From Streptomyces ortus (GTDB lineage Bacteria > Actinomycetota > Actinomycetes > Streptomycetales > Streptomycetaceae), in the NCBI RefSeq assembly GCF_026341275.1, contig NZ_JAIFZO010000002.1:7284118-7348117 (forward strand): a DNA stretch of 64,000 nucleotides, written 5' to 3'. Under the pieces are notes generated by a model. The model was given only the letters and a program-made list of their open reading frames with translations. It was not told the origin of the DNA and did no database searches. The first letter of the stretch is position 1. Every line of letters begins with the position of its first letter. Made by a program: the position numbers and the translations under genes. Positions 7,290-15,700 of this stretch are shown one piece after another.

Positions 7290-8993
7290 ATCGCGCCGGA
7301 ACGAACGCAGCGCCCCGGAGGCACCGACCTCCCCGGCACGTCCCGCTCCGCCCTCGTGAAGGCGGCTCCCGCACCCGTGGACCAGTTCGCCTCCGCAGGC
7401 ATTCCCACCCAGCGGGGTGACGAACCCACCCGCGAGGAAGTACAGCAGCGGATCAGCAACCTCTACGACCGGGTCGAGAACGCCACAGGCAACTACAACG
7501 TGACCCGGGCGATGAGCGCGGCGACGCGCGACACCGCCAGGCCGGCGTCCGGAGGCGGGGGCGGCCAGGGCGGAGCCGCCGATGCCGCCGCCCCGCTGCC
7601 GGACGTCGCGAAGAAGTGGTTCGACGTGGGCCGCTCGCAACTGGGCCCCGTCTTCCCCGCGGTGCTGCCGCCCGACAGGATGCCGGACCGGGGTGCGGCC
7701 GGGTCCCGGCCCGCCGACGCGAGCGGCCGTCCGGGCGGCGGCGGTGGCCGTGAGGGGCGCGGGGAACGCGAAGGGCGTGAGGGTTCCGACAAGCCCGCCC
7801 TGGAGCTGACCGCCGGTCCGAGCGCGGGCCCCGGCTCGGGAGGTGCCGCCGGACCCGTCGCGGAACTGACCGCCGGACCTGTCGCCGCGCTGACCGCCGG
7901 ACCTGTCGCCGCGCTGACCGCGGGGCCTGTCGCCGCGCTGCCCGCAGGACCCGTCGCCGGGTTGCCCGCTGTTCCGGCCCAGCGCCAGGCGGCCGAGAAG
8001 GCTCTGCCCGGGCCGTCCGGCGGACCGTCGCAGGCGACCCTGCGGACGTCGAAGCAGCGCAACCAGCGCAAGCTCGGACAGGCCCGCGACCTGCTGGCCG
8101 GACACGTGGCCCGGCGCGGCGCACCCGTCGCCGAACTGCGGCCCTTCCAGGCGATCGAGGGTGCGTGGGGCCCCGCCGCACAGGAACAGCACCCCCGCCC
8201 GGCCGCGCCCGGCGTGAACGCGTGGCAGCAGTCGGCCATCGGCACGGACATGCGCGCGGGCACGGACATGTACGCCGGTACGGCCATGTACCCCGGCATA
8301 CCCGGTACGGGGGCCGGGGTCACCGCCGACCAGAGCATCGGAAACGGCGTGTACGTGGGGGTCGGGGTCGACCAGTACGCCGGTGCTCCGTACACCGGCG
8401 TCTCGTACACCGGAGCCCCGTACGCCGGTGACCGGCAGAGCGACACGAGCAGGTACGTCGACGCGAGCACGCCCATCGCCACGGGGGTCGCCCTCGACAT
8501 GCAGCAGGCGGCCAACCCCGGATACGGCGTGCCCGCACCCGTGCCCGCACCTGTGCCAACTCCCGCCCCCGCTCCCGCCTATACGACGCCCGCCTATGGC
8601 ACGCCCGTTTTTGCCGCGCCCGACCCGGGGTACGGCGGGCAGGGAGCCAGGGCTGTCGACTTCGCCCGCGCCCAGATCGGCAAGCCGTGCGTATGGGGTT
8701 CCATGGGGCCGGGCTCGTACGACTGCTCCAGTCTCACGCAGGCCGCCTGGAAGGTCGCCGGGGTCGCGCTCCCGCGTTCCGTCCAGGACCAGGCGACCGC
8801 CGGCACGATGGTGCCTGTCTCGGACATCCGCCCCGGTGACCTGGTGCTCTTCAGCGGACAGGTCGCACACGTCGGCATCGCCACGGGCGACGGCATGATG
8901 ATCCACGCGCCGAGCCCGGGCGCCGCCATCCGCGAGGAGTCGATCTACTGGGCCGGCGAGGCGGCGATCCACAGCGTGATCCGCCCTGCCTGA
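7290..8993 (+). CDS. NlpC/P60 (C40) peptidase, riboswitch-controlled
   Basis: A cysteine peptidase of the NlpC/P60 family, which cut peptidoglycan stem peptides. From 7290 it is 567 residues: a helical N-terminal segment (EEVQQRISNLYDRVENATGN), a long Ala/Pro/Gly-rich linker with tandem repeats, and the C-terminal NlpC domain. The domain has Cys479 (YDCSSLTQAAW) and His527 (VAHVGIATGDGMMIHAPSPG). No signal peptide is visible, unusual for the family. The start is odd: GGAAGGAG lies 9 bases before an in-frame ATC at 7290. ATG 7176 lies inside the riboswitch aptamer, and the next in-frame GTG (7356) lacks a ribosome site. Either AUC initiates or the base is a mutation or sequence error. Confidence 0.85.
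   Translation: MAPERTQRPGGTDLPGTSRSALVKAAPAPVDQFASAGIPTQRGDEPTREEVQQRISNLYDRVENATGNYNVTRAMSAATRDTARPASGGGGGQGGAADAAAPLPDVAKKWFDVGRSQLGPVFPAVLPPDRMPDRGAAGSRPADASGRPGGGGGREGRGEREGREGSDKPALELTAGPSAGPGSGGAAGPVAELTAGPVAALTAGPVAALTAGPVAALPAGPVAGLPAVPAQRQAAEKALPGPSGGPSQATLRTSKQRNQRKLGQARDLLAGHVARRGAPVAELRPFQAIEGAWGPAAQEQHPRPAAPGVNAWQQSAIGTDMRAGTDMYAGTAMYPGIPGTGAGVTADQSIGNGVYVGVGVDQYAGAPYTGVSYTGAPYAGDRQSDTSRYVDASTPIATGVALDMQQAANPGYGVPAPVPAPVPTPAPAPAYTTPAYGTPVFAAPDPGYGGQGARAVDFARAQIGKPCVWGSMGPGSYDCSSLTQAAWKVAGVALPRSVQDQATAGTMVPVSDIRPGDLVLFSGQVAHVGIATGDGMMIHAPSPGAAIREESIYWAGEAAIHSVIRPA
7842..7965 (+). repeat. 24-bp tandem repeat inside NlpC/P60 linker
   Basis: About five copies of a 24-bp unit (best copies at 7866-7889 and 7890-7913) encode the octapeptide repeat LTAGPVAA in the linker of the NlpC/P60 protein. 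Copies at both ends are diverged. The number may vary between strains and would change linker length only. Confidence 0.85.
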
Positions 8994-9184
8994 AGGGGGC
9001 GTTGAACAGGGGGTGCGGGCGGCCGTGGCCGTCTGGCGAACGGTTCGACCGCTGCCGCGGGAGCGCGGCGTCTTCCGCACGGAGTACGAGGGCACGACCC
9101 TGCGCGACCACTTGGCGCTGGCCCGGCCCGCCGTCCGGGCAGGCGTCGGGCGAGTCCACCCGTGACCACGCCGACCGCGCGCTC

Positions 9185-9216
9185 GCTCGCGGCGGGCTTT
9201 CCGCTCCGCCGCGAGC
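9185..9216. terminator. Bidirectional hairpin between convergent genes
   Basis: A perfect 11-bp stem (GCTCGCGGCGG / CCGCCGCGAGC, 10-base loop) lies between the convergent NlpC/P60 and sigma factor genes. It has no T-tract, as is usual for Streptomyces terminators. The rest of the 237-base gap holds no gene. Confidence 0.5.
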
Positions 9217-9230
9217 CGGCCGGGCGGGGC

Positions 9231-10235
9231 TCAGCCCAGGCCCACGTAGTCCTGGAGCGCCTGCGAGCGGGAGGGGTGGCGGAGCTTCGACATCGTCTTG
9301 GACTCGATCTGCCGGATGCGCTCACGCGTGACCCCGTAGACCTGGCCGATCTCCTCCAGGGTCTTCGCCTGGCCGTCCAGCAGCCCGTAGCGGAGGGTGA
9401 TGATGCCCGCCTCGCGCGGCGTCATGGCGGACAGGACGGTCTGGATGGTGTCCCTGAGGAGACGGAACGAGACCGCGTCGAAAGGGGAGACGCTTTCGCT
9501 GTCCTCGATCACATCACCGAGTTCGGTACCGCCCTCCTCGCCCAGTGGCATATGCAGGGAGACCGGTTCTTTGATGTAGGTGTCGAGTTCCATGATCTTC
9601 GAAACGGGTAGATCCAATTTCTCCGCGATCTGCTGAACCGTGGGTTCGACGCCCAGTTCCTGGAACAATTCCCGACGCAGTCTGGCCACTTTGTTGATCG
9701 CTTCCACCGCGTGGACCGGAATGCGGATGGTGCGGCTCTGATCGGCCAGGGCCCGGGAAATCGCCTGTCTGATCCACCACGTCGCGTAGGTCGAGAACTT
9801 GAATCCCTTGACGTAGTCGAACTTCTCGACGGCCCGGATCAGGCCCGTGTTGCCCTCCTGGATCAGGTCCAGGAAGTTGAGCCCGCGGCGTGTGTAGCGC
9901 TTGGCTATGGACACGACCAGTCGGAGGTTCGCCTCGGTGAGGTGGGACTTCGCCCGCAGACCGTCCTCGGCGACCGCGGTCAGCTCCCGCCGGAACAGGG
10001 GGTCCAGACCGCGCTCCTCGTCCAGCTTGCGCTGGGCGAACAGGCCGGCCTCTATCCGTCTGGCGAGATCCACCTCCTGCGCGGCGGTGAGGAGCCGGAC
10101 CCGGCTGATCGACTTCAGATAGTCGCGTACCTGGTCGACGGAGGCGCCGTCCGACGTGAGTACCGGTTCGGGCGCGTCGGATTCGTCGTCCGCGGCCGAC
10201 GGAAGGGCCCGCTGTTCCTGGTGGTCTGTCTCCAT
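9231..10235 (-). CDS. Group-2 RNA polymerase sigma factor (HrdB-like)
   Basis: A 334-residue sigma-70 family protein related to Streptomyces Hrd factors. Regions are visible in order: region 1.2 (DQVRDYLKSISRVRLLTAAQ, about 34-53), region 2 with the core-binding and -10 recognition helices (NLRLVVSIAKRYTRRGLNFL; FKFSTYATWWIRQAISRALA), region 3 (about 182-258) and region 4 with the -35 helix-turn-helix (VTRERIRQIESKTMSKLRHP). It lacks the long acidic N-terminus of the housekeeping HrdB, so it is a non-essential group-2 factor. The ATG at 10235 has GGGAGAG 11 bases upstream; ATG 10247 is the main alternative. Which Hrd paralogue it equals cannot be settled from sequence alone. Confidence 0.93.
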   Translation of the reverse strand: METDHQEQRALPSAADDESDAPEPVLTSDGASVDQVRDYLKSISRVRLLTAAQEVDLARRIEAGLFAQRKLDEERGLDPLFRRELTAVAEDGLRAKSHLTEANLRLVVSIAKRYTRRGLNFLDLIQEGNTGLIRAVEKFDYVKGFKFSTYATWWIRQAISRALADQSRTIRIPVHAVEAINKVARLRRELFQELGVEPTVQQIAEKLDLPVSKIMELDTYIKEPVSLHMPLGEEGGTELGDVIEDSESVSPFDAVSFRLLRDTIQTVLSAMTPREAGIITLRYGLLDGQAKTLEEIGQVYGVTRERIRQIESKTMSKLRHPSRSQALQDYVGLG

Positions 10236-10390
10236 CGCGCTCAGCATCTCTCCCGGGCCTCGGTCCCCGCGCACACTCAAGCAATGTCAACCAACGTGAA
10301 CCAGGACCGCTGGGCCCTTGGAAAACCCACATTCTCGTCATTCCGCTTTCCGCTCATAAAGGTACACCCGCCCGTGCGGTCGGAGACGGC

Positions 10391-10413
10391 CCCGAATTAC
10401 CGCAAAATTCGGG
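10391..10413. promoter_or_regulatory. Inverted repeat upstream of the sigma gene
   Basis: A perfect 8-bp inverted repeat (CCCGAATT, 7-base spacer, AATTCGGG) in the 444-base gap (10236-10679) between the sigma gene start and the 3' end of the Fis-type regulator. It could be an operator for the sigma gene. The rest of the gap shows no gene or known RNA. Confidence 0.35.
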
Positions 10414-10679
10414 TGACAAGTATCACGTGAGCTGCGTTCTTGCCTTTTGAGACGTTTCATGGGCCCTCGGACCGCATCCGGTGCCCTTCGCGTCCCGTAC
10501 CGGCCGAGACATCCGCGTGGATCGCACGTACTACTGCATGGTCTCCGTCACCGGCCCGCAGGAGGAGAGCGGCATCTCGGGGTGGGTGGCGGCGACCGCC
10601 CGCAGTCCGGCGTCCCGCCGACGGCACGGCACGCGACCTCCTCGACACCAGAATGGGTGGGGGGTCCCGGTCGGGGCGT

Positions 10680-12590
10680 TCAGCTCCGGTAGGCGCGCAG
10701 CTTTCGGTACAGGGTGGCGCGGGCGATGCCCAGGGCCGCCGCCGTACGCGCCTTGTTGCCGCCGTGGCTGCGCAGCGCCTCCAGGATGGCGGTGCGCTCG
10801 GCATGCTCCATCGGGCTCAGCGGCCGTGCCGGAGGCCTTTCGCGGACGTGGTCCGGCAGTTCGGCCCGCCGCACCGGGCCGGTGGTCCGCCGTCGTTCGG
10901 CCAACGCCCGGACGAGCTGGGCGAGTTCGGTGACATTGCCGGGCCACGTGTGCCGCTCCAGGGCGTGCAGCGCGTCCAGGGACCAGGTCAGGGGCGGTAC
11001 GCCCGGCGCGGGCCTCGGTGTCAGTTCCGCCAGCAACTCCCTGATGTCGTCCGGGCGTTCGCGCAGCGCGGGCAGTGCGACCGAGCGGGCGGCCAGGCTG
11101 TCCAGCAGCCGCTGGAGGCAGGGGCCCGGGGGAGTGCCTGGCGTATACGTGACCAGGAGGGGCGGGTGCGGGTGTGAGTGCCGGTGGGCGTCCAGGAGGG
11201 AGTTGAGCGCGGCGACCCCGACCGGTGCGAGTTGCTCGGCGTGGCGCAGCAGGAGCGGGCGGTCCGGGGCCGGTGCCGCGGTCCCGGACCGGCCGTCGAC
11301 CGACGTGCCGGCCCAGCCGTGGATCGCGTCGGCGGCCGGCCGCTGTGCCGCGTCCACGACCAGCGGGGCCGGTTCGCCGCGGGCGGCCAGCAACTGCCTT
11401 GCCAGGAACGTCTTTCCGGTGCCCCGCTCGCCGGTCAGCAGCAGGGGCTCGCGGGTGCTCGCCAGTTCCGCCGCGCGGCTCGTCGCGTGCCGCCAGGGGA
11501 CCGAATGCCCGGCGAGCGTGACGCGGGGCGGTCCGACGGGCCGCGCGGGCAGCCCGACGGGCGGTTCGATGACGGCGACGACACCGATGACGGCGCCGCC
11601 GTGGCACACCTGCGTGATCCAGGCGGTGCCGGCTGCGTCGGGCAGTTCGAGGGGGTAGGGGGCGCGGCCTCGCTCGGCCGCCCTCTCCGGTTCACGCCAT
11701 TCGGCCGGCCGGTCCGGCCGTTCCGACAGGTGGGACCTGTGTGGCCCGCGCGGGCTGTGCGGGACGTGTGGCGGGTGTGGCTTGTCCTGGCCGGTCTGTG
11801 CGTCCGGCCGGTTCGCCGTTGTGCTTCGTTCCTGTGCTTCCAGCGCTTCCAGCGCTTCCAGCGCCGACGGTGGCAGCAGGCCCGCCGCCGCCTCGGTCAG
11901 CAGGCGGTTGCGCCCGTCCAGCGCCACGACCGCCGCCCCCGGCCGGGCGGCAGCCCGCTGGTAGGCGTCGAGCAGTACGCGTTCCGCCGTGCGCGACCGG
12001 GTCAGGAGTTCCGCCTCGACGGCCGCCACCGTGGCTTCGGCGAGGGCGGCCCCGGGGTGCGGCGAACGTTCGGCGCAGAGGCCGGACGTGACGGTCACCG
12101 TGCCGAGGACCCGCCCGTTCTCCGGCGCCAGCACCGGAACGCTGACGGCGGACACGTCCTGCCACAGGTCGAGGAAGTGCTCGGGGCCGTGCACCTCGGC
12201 GCGGCTGCGGCTGCGCAGGGCGAGTGCCGCGCTGTTGTGCCCGACCTGCTGTTCGGACAGGTCGGGGTACCTCTCGTCGTGCGGGCTGTTCCCGCCGGAC
12301 CACAGGACCCGCAGGCGCTCGTCGGTGAGGACCACGGCCGACTGCCCGGAGGAGAGCGGGGGCGCCAGCCGTTCGAGCACCGGTCGGGCGGCGGTCAGCA
12401 GGGCGGAACCCGCCGGAGGTGCGGGATCGGCGGGGTCCGTGAGGTCGTGCGGTACGCCGAAGAAGCGGGCGCGGCGCCAGGCGGCGGCGACGTCAGCAGG
12501 TACGTCGTCGGGGAGCGGGAGTCCTGTGAGGAATCGCTCGCGGGCCCGGCGGAGGGGGGTGAGGGCGTGGGGGTCGTTTGCGGTGGTCAC
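10680..12590 (-). CDS. GAF/AAA+/Fis-type transcriptional regulator
   Basis: A 636-residue regulator built like an NtrC-family activator: N-terminal GAF-like sensor region (about 60-210; LSEQQVGHNSAALALRSRSR), a Pro/Arg/His-rich linker (about 250-315), an AAA+ domain with Walker A GERGTGKT (about 387-394), and a C-terminal Fis-type helix-turn-helix (GNKARTAAALGIARATLYRK). The sigma-54 contact loop GAFTGA is absent, and the Walker B position reads RPLLLRHAEQL without the usual acidic pair. It therefore probably does not activate sigma-54, which Streptomyces lacks. GTG 12590 is chosen because GGAG lies 6 bases before it. Target genes are unknown; the nearest are the sigma factor and the GH30 gene. 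Confidence 0.82.
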   Translation of the reverse strand: MTTANDPHALTPLRRARERFLTGLPLPDDVPADVAAAWRRARFFGVPHDLTDPADPAPPAGSALLTAARPVLERLAPPLSSGQSAVVLTDERLRVLWSGGNSPHDERYPDLSEQQVGHNSAALALRSRSRAEVHGPEHFLDLWQDVSAVSVPVLAPENGRVLGTVTVTSGLCAERSPHPGAALAEATVAAVEAELLTRSRTAERVLLDAYQRAAARPGAAVVALDGRNRLLTEAAAGLLPPSALEALEALEAQERSTTANRPDAQTGQDKPHPPHVPHSPRGPHRSHLSERPDRPAEWREPERAAERGRAPYPLELPDAAGTAWITQVCHGGAVIGVVAVIEPPVGLPARPVGPPRVTLAGHSVPWRHATSRAAELASTREPLLLTGERGTGKTFLARQLLAARGEPAPLVVDAAQRPAADAIHGWAGTSVDGRSGTAAPAPDRPLLLRHAEQLAPVGVAALNSLLDAHRHSHPHPPLLVTYTPGTPPGPCLQRLLDSLAARSVALPALRERPDDIRELLAELTPRPAPGVPPLTWSLDALHALERHTWPGNVTELAQLVRALAERRRTTGPVRRAELPDHVRERPPARPLSPMEHAERTAILEALRSHGGNKARTAAALGIARATLYRKLRAYRS

Positions 12591-12680
12591 GGCGTTCTCC
12601 ACGGTACCGGGTGTTGTTTAAGGGGCAACAAGGGGTGGTGTCCGGCCGTGCATGTGCGGGTGGGTCCGGGCTGGCCGAGC

Positions 12681-12834
12681 AGTTCCCCGCGCCCCTGCCG
12701 GTCGCGAGGTGGGCAGACCTCTGCGGGTGAGTCGGGGCTGGGTGCGCGGTTCCTCGCGCCCCTGTCCGGCGGGGGATGGGCGGAGCCGCGCGGGTAGGTC
12801 TGCGCTGGCCGCGCGCAGTTCCCCGCGCCCCTGG
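12681..12834. repeat. Three tandem ~68-bp copies with Streptomyces repeat core
   Basis: Three imperfect tandem units, each ending in the core AGTTCCCCGCGCCCCTG or close variants (12681-12697, 12748-12764, 12817-12834). The same core recurs at 34440-34495 and 42881-42952 in this window, where it forms hairpins. Here all three copies point the same way. The 480-base gap 12591-13072 holds no gene; the only other motif noted is an AGCGCT palindrome near 12990. Confidence 0.7.
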
Positions 12835-13072
12835 GGGGTGGGGATGGGCGTGTGCCCCGTGGGCGCGGGCGCGGAGAGCTTGGCCCCCGTCGTCACAACG
12901 ATCGCTTGCCGCAGGCTTCCGTTGCCGTCCGCAAACGTCCGCAGCCGGCCGCCGGCCTTCGCAACCCTCCCGCAAGCTATCGAAACAGAAAGCGCTGTCA
13001 TGCGTCTCGACAACCGTTTGTGGCCGCCCCATTCTTCAAGCAGGTTGTGGCATGAGCCTGACAGGAGACTTC

Positions 13073-14557
13073 ATGACCAAGGGCATGATCAAGCGCAGAT
13101 CACTGCTCGCGGCGGCGGGCGGCACGCTGCTGGGCAGTGCGCCGGCGACAGGCACCGCCCGGGCCGACGCGACGATCGCGGTCAACCCCGCCACCACCTA
13201 CGGGCGGTGGGAGGGCTGGGGCACCTCCCTCGCCTGGTGGGCCAACGTCTTCGGCGCACGTGACGACTTCGCCGACCTCTTCTTCACCACCAAGTCCGTG
13301 GCGTACGGCGGCAGGACCCTGCCCGGCCTCGGGCTGAACATCGCCCGCTACAACCTGGGCGCGTGCAGCCCGAACAGCGTGGGCGGCCAGAGTATGGCCG
13401 CCTCGCCCAACATCCCGGCGTTCAAGCAGATCGAGGGCTTCTGGCAGGACTGGAACAACGAGGACCCCACGTCCTCCGCCTGGGACTGGACGGCCGACGC
13501 CAACCAGCGCGCCGCCCTGGTCAAGGCGACCCAGCGGGGCGCGGTCTCCGAACTCTTCGCCAATTCGCCGATGTGGTGGATGTGCCTCAACCACAACCCC
13601 TCCGGCGCGTCCGGGGGTGGCAACAACCTCCAGTCCTGGAACTACCGCCAGCACGCCTCCCACCTGGCCGCCGTCGCCCTGTACGCGAAGAACAACTGGG
13701 GCGTGAACTTCGGATCGGTCGACCCGTTCAACGAGCCCTCGTCCAGCTGGTGGACCGCCACCGGCACGCAGGAGGGCTGCCACATGGACGCCACCGTCCA
13801 GGCGGCGGTCCTGCCGTACCTGCGCAGCGAGCTGGACATCCGCGGGCTGTCCGGCGTCAGGCTCTCCGCGTCCGACGAGACGAGCTACGACCTGGCCCGT
13901 ACGACCTGGAACTCCTTCGGGGCGTCGACGAAGGCGCTGGTCGGCCAGGTCAACGTGCACGGCTACCAGGGGTCGGGCGGCCGGCGCGACCTTCTTTACA
14001 CCGATGTCGTCACGACGGCCGGCAAGAAACTCTGGAACTCCGAGACCGGCGACGGCGACGGCACCGGCCTCACCCTGGCGAGCAACCTCTGCCTGGACTT
14101 CCGCTGGCTGCACCCGACCGCCTGGGTGTACTGGCAGGTGATGGACCCCTCCACCGGCTGGGCGATGATCGCGTACGACCAGAGCACGCTGCAGCCGACG
14201 ACCGTGCAGACCAAGTACTACGTGATGGCCCAGTTCAGCCGGCACATCCGGCCGGGGACGACCATCATCGACACCGGGGTCGGCTACGCGGTCGCCGCCC
14301 ATGACGCGGCACAGAAACGCCTGGTCGTCGTGGCCGTCAACTCCGGTGCCGCGCAGACGCTCACCTTCGACCTGTCCCGCTTCTCCGCCGTCACCGGCGG
14401 CGCCGGCGGACTCGTACGGCGCTGGAACACGCTCACCTCCGGCGGCGGCGACCTCTACACCGCCCGCTCGGACACCTATCTGAACGGCAGGAGTCTGAGC
14501 GTGCCGTTCGCCGCCGGATCGGTGCAGACCTTCGAGATCGACGGAGTCACCGTGTGA
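13073..14557 (+). CDS. Secreted GH30 endo-beta-1,6-galactanase
   Basis: A 494-residue exported glycoside hydrolase of family GH30, closest in pattern to the GH30_5 endo-beta-1,6-galactanases that cut side chains of plant arabinogalactan. The start is an ATG with CAGGAG 5 bases upstream. The N-terminus is a Tat-like signal (MIKRRSLLAAAGGTLLGSAP). The TIM barrel carries the acid/base Glu221 in VDPFNEPSSSWW and the nucleophile Glu324 in LWNSETGDGDG; a C-terminal beta-sandwich follows (about 390-494). Substrate assignment is by motif pattern. It fits with the furanose importer and arabinofuranosidase at 29-36 kb. An AGCGCT-centred palindrome near 12990 could bind a LacI-type regulator. Confidence 0.88.
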   Translation: MTKGMIKRRSLLAAAGGTLLGSAPATGTARADATIAVNPATTYGRWEGWGTSLAWWANVFGARDDFADLFFTTKSVAYGGRTLPGLGLNIARYNLGACSPNSVGGQSMAASPNIPAFKQIEGFWQDWNNEDPTSSAWDWTADANQRAALVKATQRGAVSELFANSPMWWMCLNHNPSGASGGGNNLQSWNYRQHASHLAAVALYAKNNWGVNFGSVDPFNEPSSSWWTATGTQEGCHMDATVQAAVLPYLRSELDIRGLSGVRLSASDETSYDLARTTWNSFGASTKALVGQVNVHGYQGSGGRRDLLYTDVVTTAGKKLWNSETGDGDGTGLTLASNLCLDFRWLHPTAWVYWQVMDPSTGWAMIAYDQSTLQPTTVQTKYYVMAQFSRHIRPGTTIIDTGVGYAVAAHDAAQKRLVVVAVNSGAAQTLTFDLSRFSAVTGGAGGLVRRWNTLTSGGGDLYTARSDTYLNGRSLSVPFAAGSVQTFEIDGVTV

Positions 14558-14559
14558 CG

Positions 14560-14579
14560 GTCCGGGCCCCGGCCCGGAC
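14560..14579 (+). terminator. Hairpin after the galactanase gene
   Basis: A perfect 9-bp GC-only stem (GTCCGGGCC, CC loop, GGCCCGGAC) starts 3 bases after the galactanase stop codon. Confidence 0.6.
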
Positions 14580-14615
14580 GCGCTGACCAGGGCGGTGGTG
14601 CCGTCGCCCCGGCAG

Positions 14616-14644
14616 GGCGGGTGTCTCAAAGTGAGACACCCGCC
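14616..14644. terminator. Second hairpin, 13-bp perfect stem
   Basis: GGCGGGTGTCTCA, AAG loop, TGAGACACCCGCC. It is a very stable stem between the galactanase and the YceI gene, most simply a second terminator that insulates the YceI gene; binding by a dimeric regulator is possible. Confidence 0.6.
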
Positions 14645-14750
14645 TTCGCGCGTCCGGGTCCAGGATGGTGATGAGCTGCGTGCTGTTCCACCGGGGCTCA
14701 TCCACCGGGGCTCCGACGCAGCCGATGAAAGTCGATGAAAGGTGATCACC

Positions 14751-15668
14751 ATGGCCCTCGCACTGCTCCGGCGCCGACGGCGGGAGCGGGCCTCCGGTAC
14801 CGGCGCGACGGGCATCTCGCTTCCCCTCCCGCCCGGCGCGGGCGCTCTCGGCCGCGAGGTCGTCGACCCCCTGGGCCAGCCGATGGGGGCGGCCGACGTG
14901 ACGGTCACCGCGCTGGACAGCCACCGGGTCGTGGCCCGGGGCACCACCGACCCGTACGGCTACTTCCTCGCCGCGCTGCCGCCCGGCCAGTACAGCCTGA
15001 TGGTCGCCGCCGAGGGGCTGCACCCGCACCGTGAGACGGTCGACGTGGTGGCCGGGCCCACCGCTGCCGGCGAACAGATCCAACTGCAGCCCGCCAGGCG
15101 GCTGGAGCTGCCGGCGCCGGGCACCTGGCTCTTCGACCCGCCCCACACGGCGATCCGGTTCATCGCCAAGCATGTCGGCATGGCCCATGTGCACGGCCGC
15201 TTCGAGCGGTTCGACGGCGGCATCCAGATCGCCGAGGACATGGCCGACTCCCGGCTGCACGTCCGTATCGACGCGTCGAGCATCACCACCGGCAACCGCA
15301 CGCGCGACGACCACCTGCGGTCCGGGGACTTCCTGGACGTGGAACGGTTCCCGCACATCGACTTCCACAGCACGCGGTTCGCGTACCGCGGCGGCAGCAA
15401 GTGGACCGTGCACGGTTCGCTGACCATGCACGGCGTGAGCCGGTCGGTGGGGCTGGACACGACGTACCTCGGCACCGTGAACGGCGGCTACGGCGAGGAA
15501 CTGCGGTGCGCGGCGCTCGCGAAGGCGGAGCTGCATCGCGAGGACTACACGCTCAACTGGCGGTCGATGCTCGCGCGGGGTATCGCGGTGGTCGGCCCGA
15601 CGGTGCAACTGGAGCTGGACGTCCAGGCGATGTACCGCACACACGACACGCCCACGCCACCGCGGTAG
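14751..15668 (+). CDS. YceI-family protein with carboxypeptidase-regulatory-like domain
   Basis: A 305-residue protein. Residues about 30-115 form a CarboxypepD-regulatory/Ig-like repeat (ALGREVVDPLGQPMGAADVT ... DPYGYFLAALPPGQYSLMV). Residues about 120-300 are a YceI lipocalin-like barrel (GTWLFDPPHTAIRFIAKHVG, VHGRFERFDGGI, FDVxRFPxI-type DVERFPHIDFHS). YceI barrels bind polyisoprenoids or other amphiphiles. Exported members have a signal peptide, but here only a short Arg-rich N-terminus is seen, so it may be cytoplasmic. ATG 14751 is preceded by GAAAGGTG; GTG 14742 is an alternative. Confidence 0.85.
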   Translation: MALALLRRRRRERASGTGATGISLPLPPGAGALGREVVDPLGQPMGAADVTVTALDSHRVVARGTTDPYGYFLAALPPGQYSLMVAAEGLHPHRETVDVVAGPTAAGEQIQLQPARRLELPAPGTWLFDPPHTAIRFIAKHVGMAHVHGRFERFDGGIQIAEDMADSRLHVRIDASSITTGNRTRDDHLRSGDFLDVERFPHIDFHSTRFAYRGGSKWTVHGSLTMHGVSRSVGLDTTYLGTVNGGYGEELRCAALAKAELHREDYTLNWRSMLARGIAVVGPTVQLELDVQAMYRTHDTPTPPR

Positions 15669-15700
15669 CGCTGAGGCTGAAGGGGGCCTGGGCGGAAGCC

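Noticed and set aside
7035..9095. Very long minus-strand open frame opposite the NlpC/P60 gene
   Set aside because: It is a GC-bias shadow of the plus-strand gene: no ribosome site, repetitive Gly/Arg composition, and it runs through the riboswitch.
12984..12999. AGCGCT palindrome as operator of the LacI protein at 28293
   Set aside because: Only the central 6-8 bases match; the outer half-sites differ from the operator at 28164, so it is not listed as a feature.
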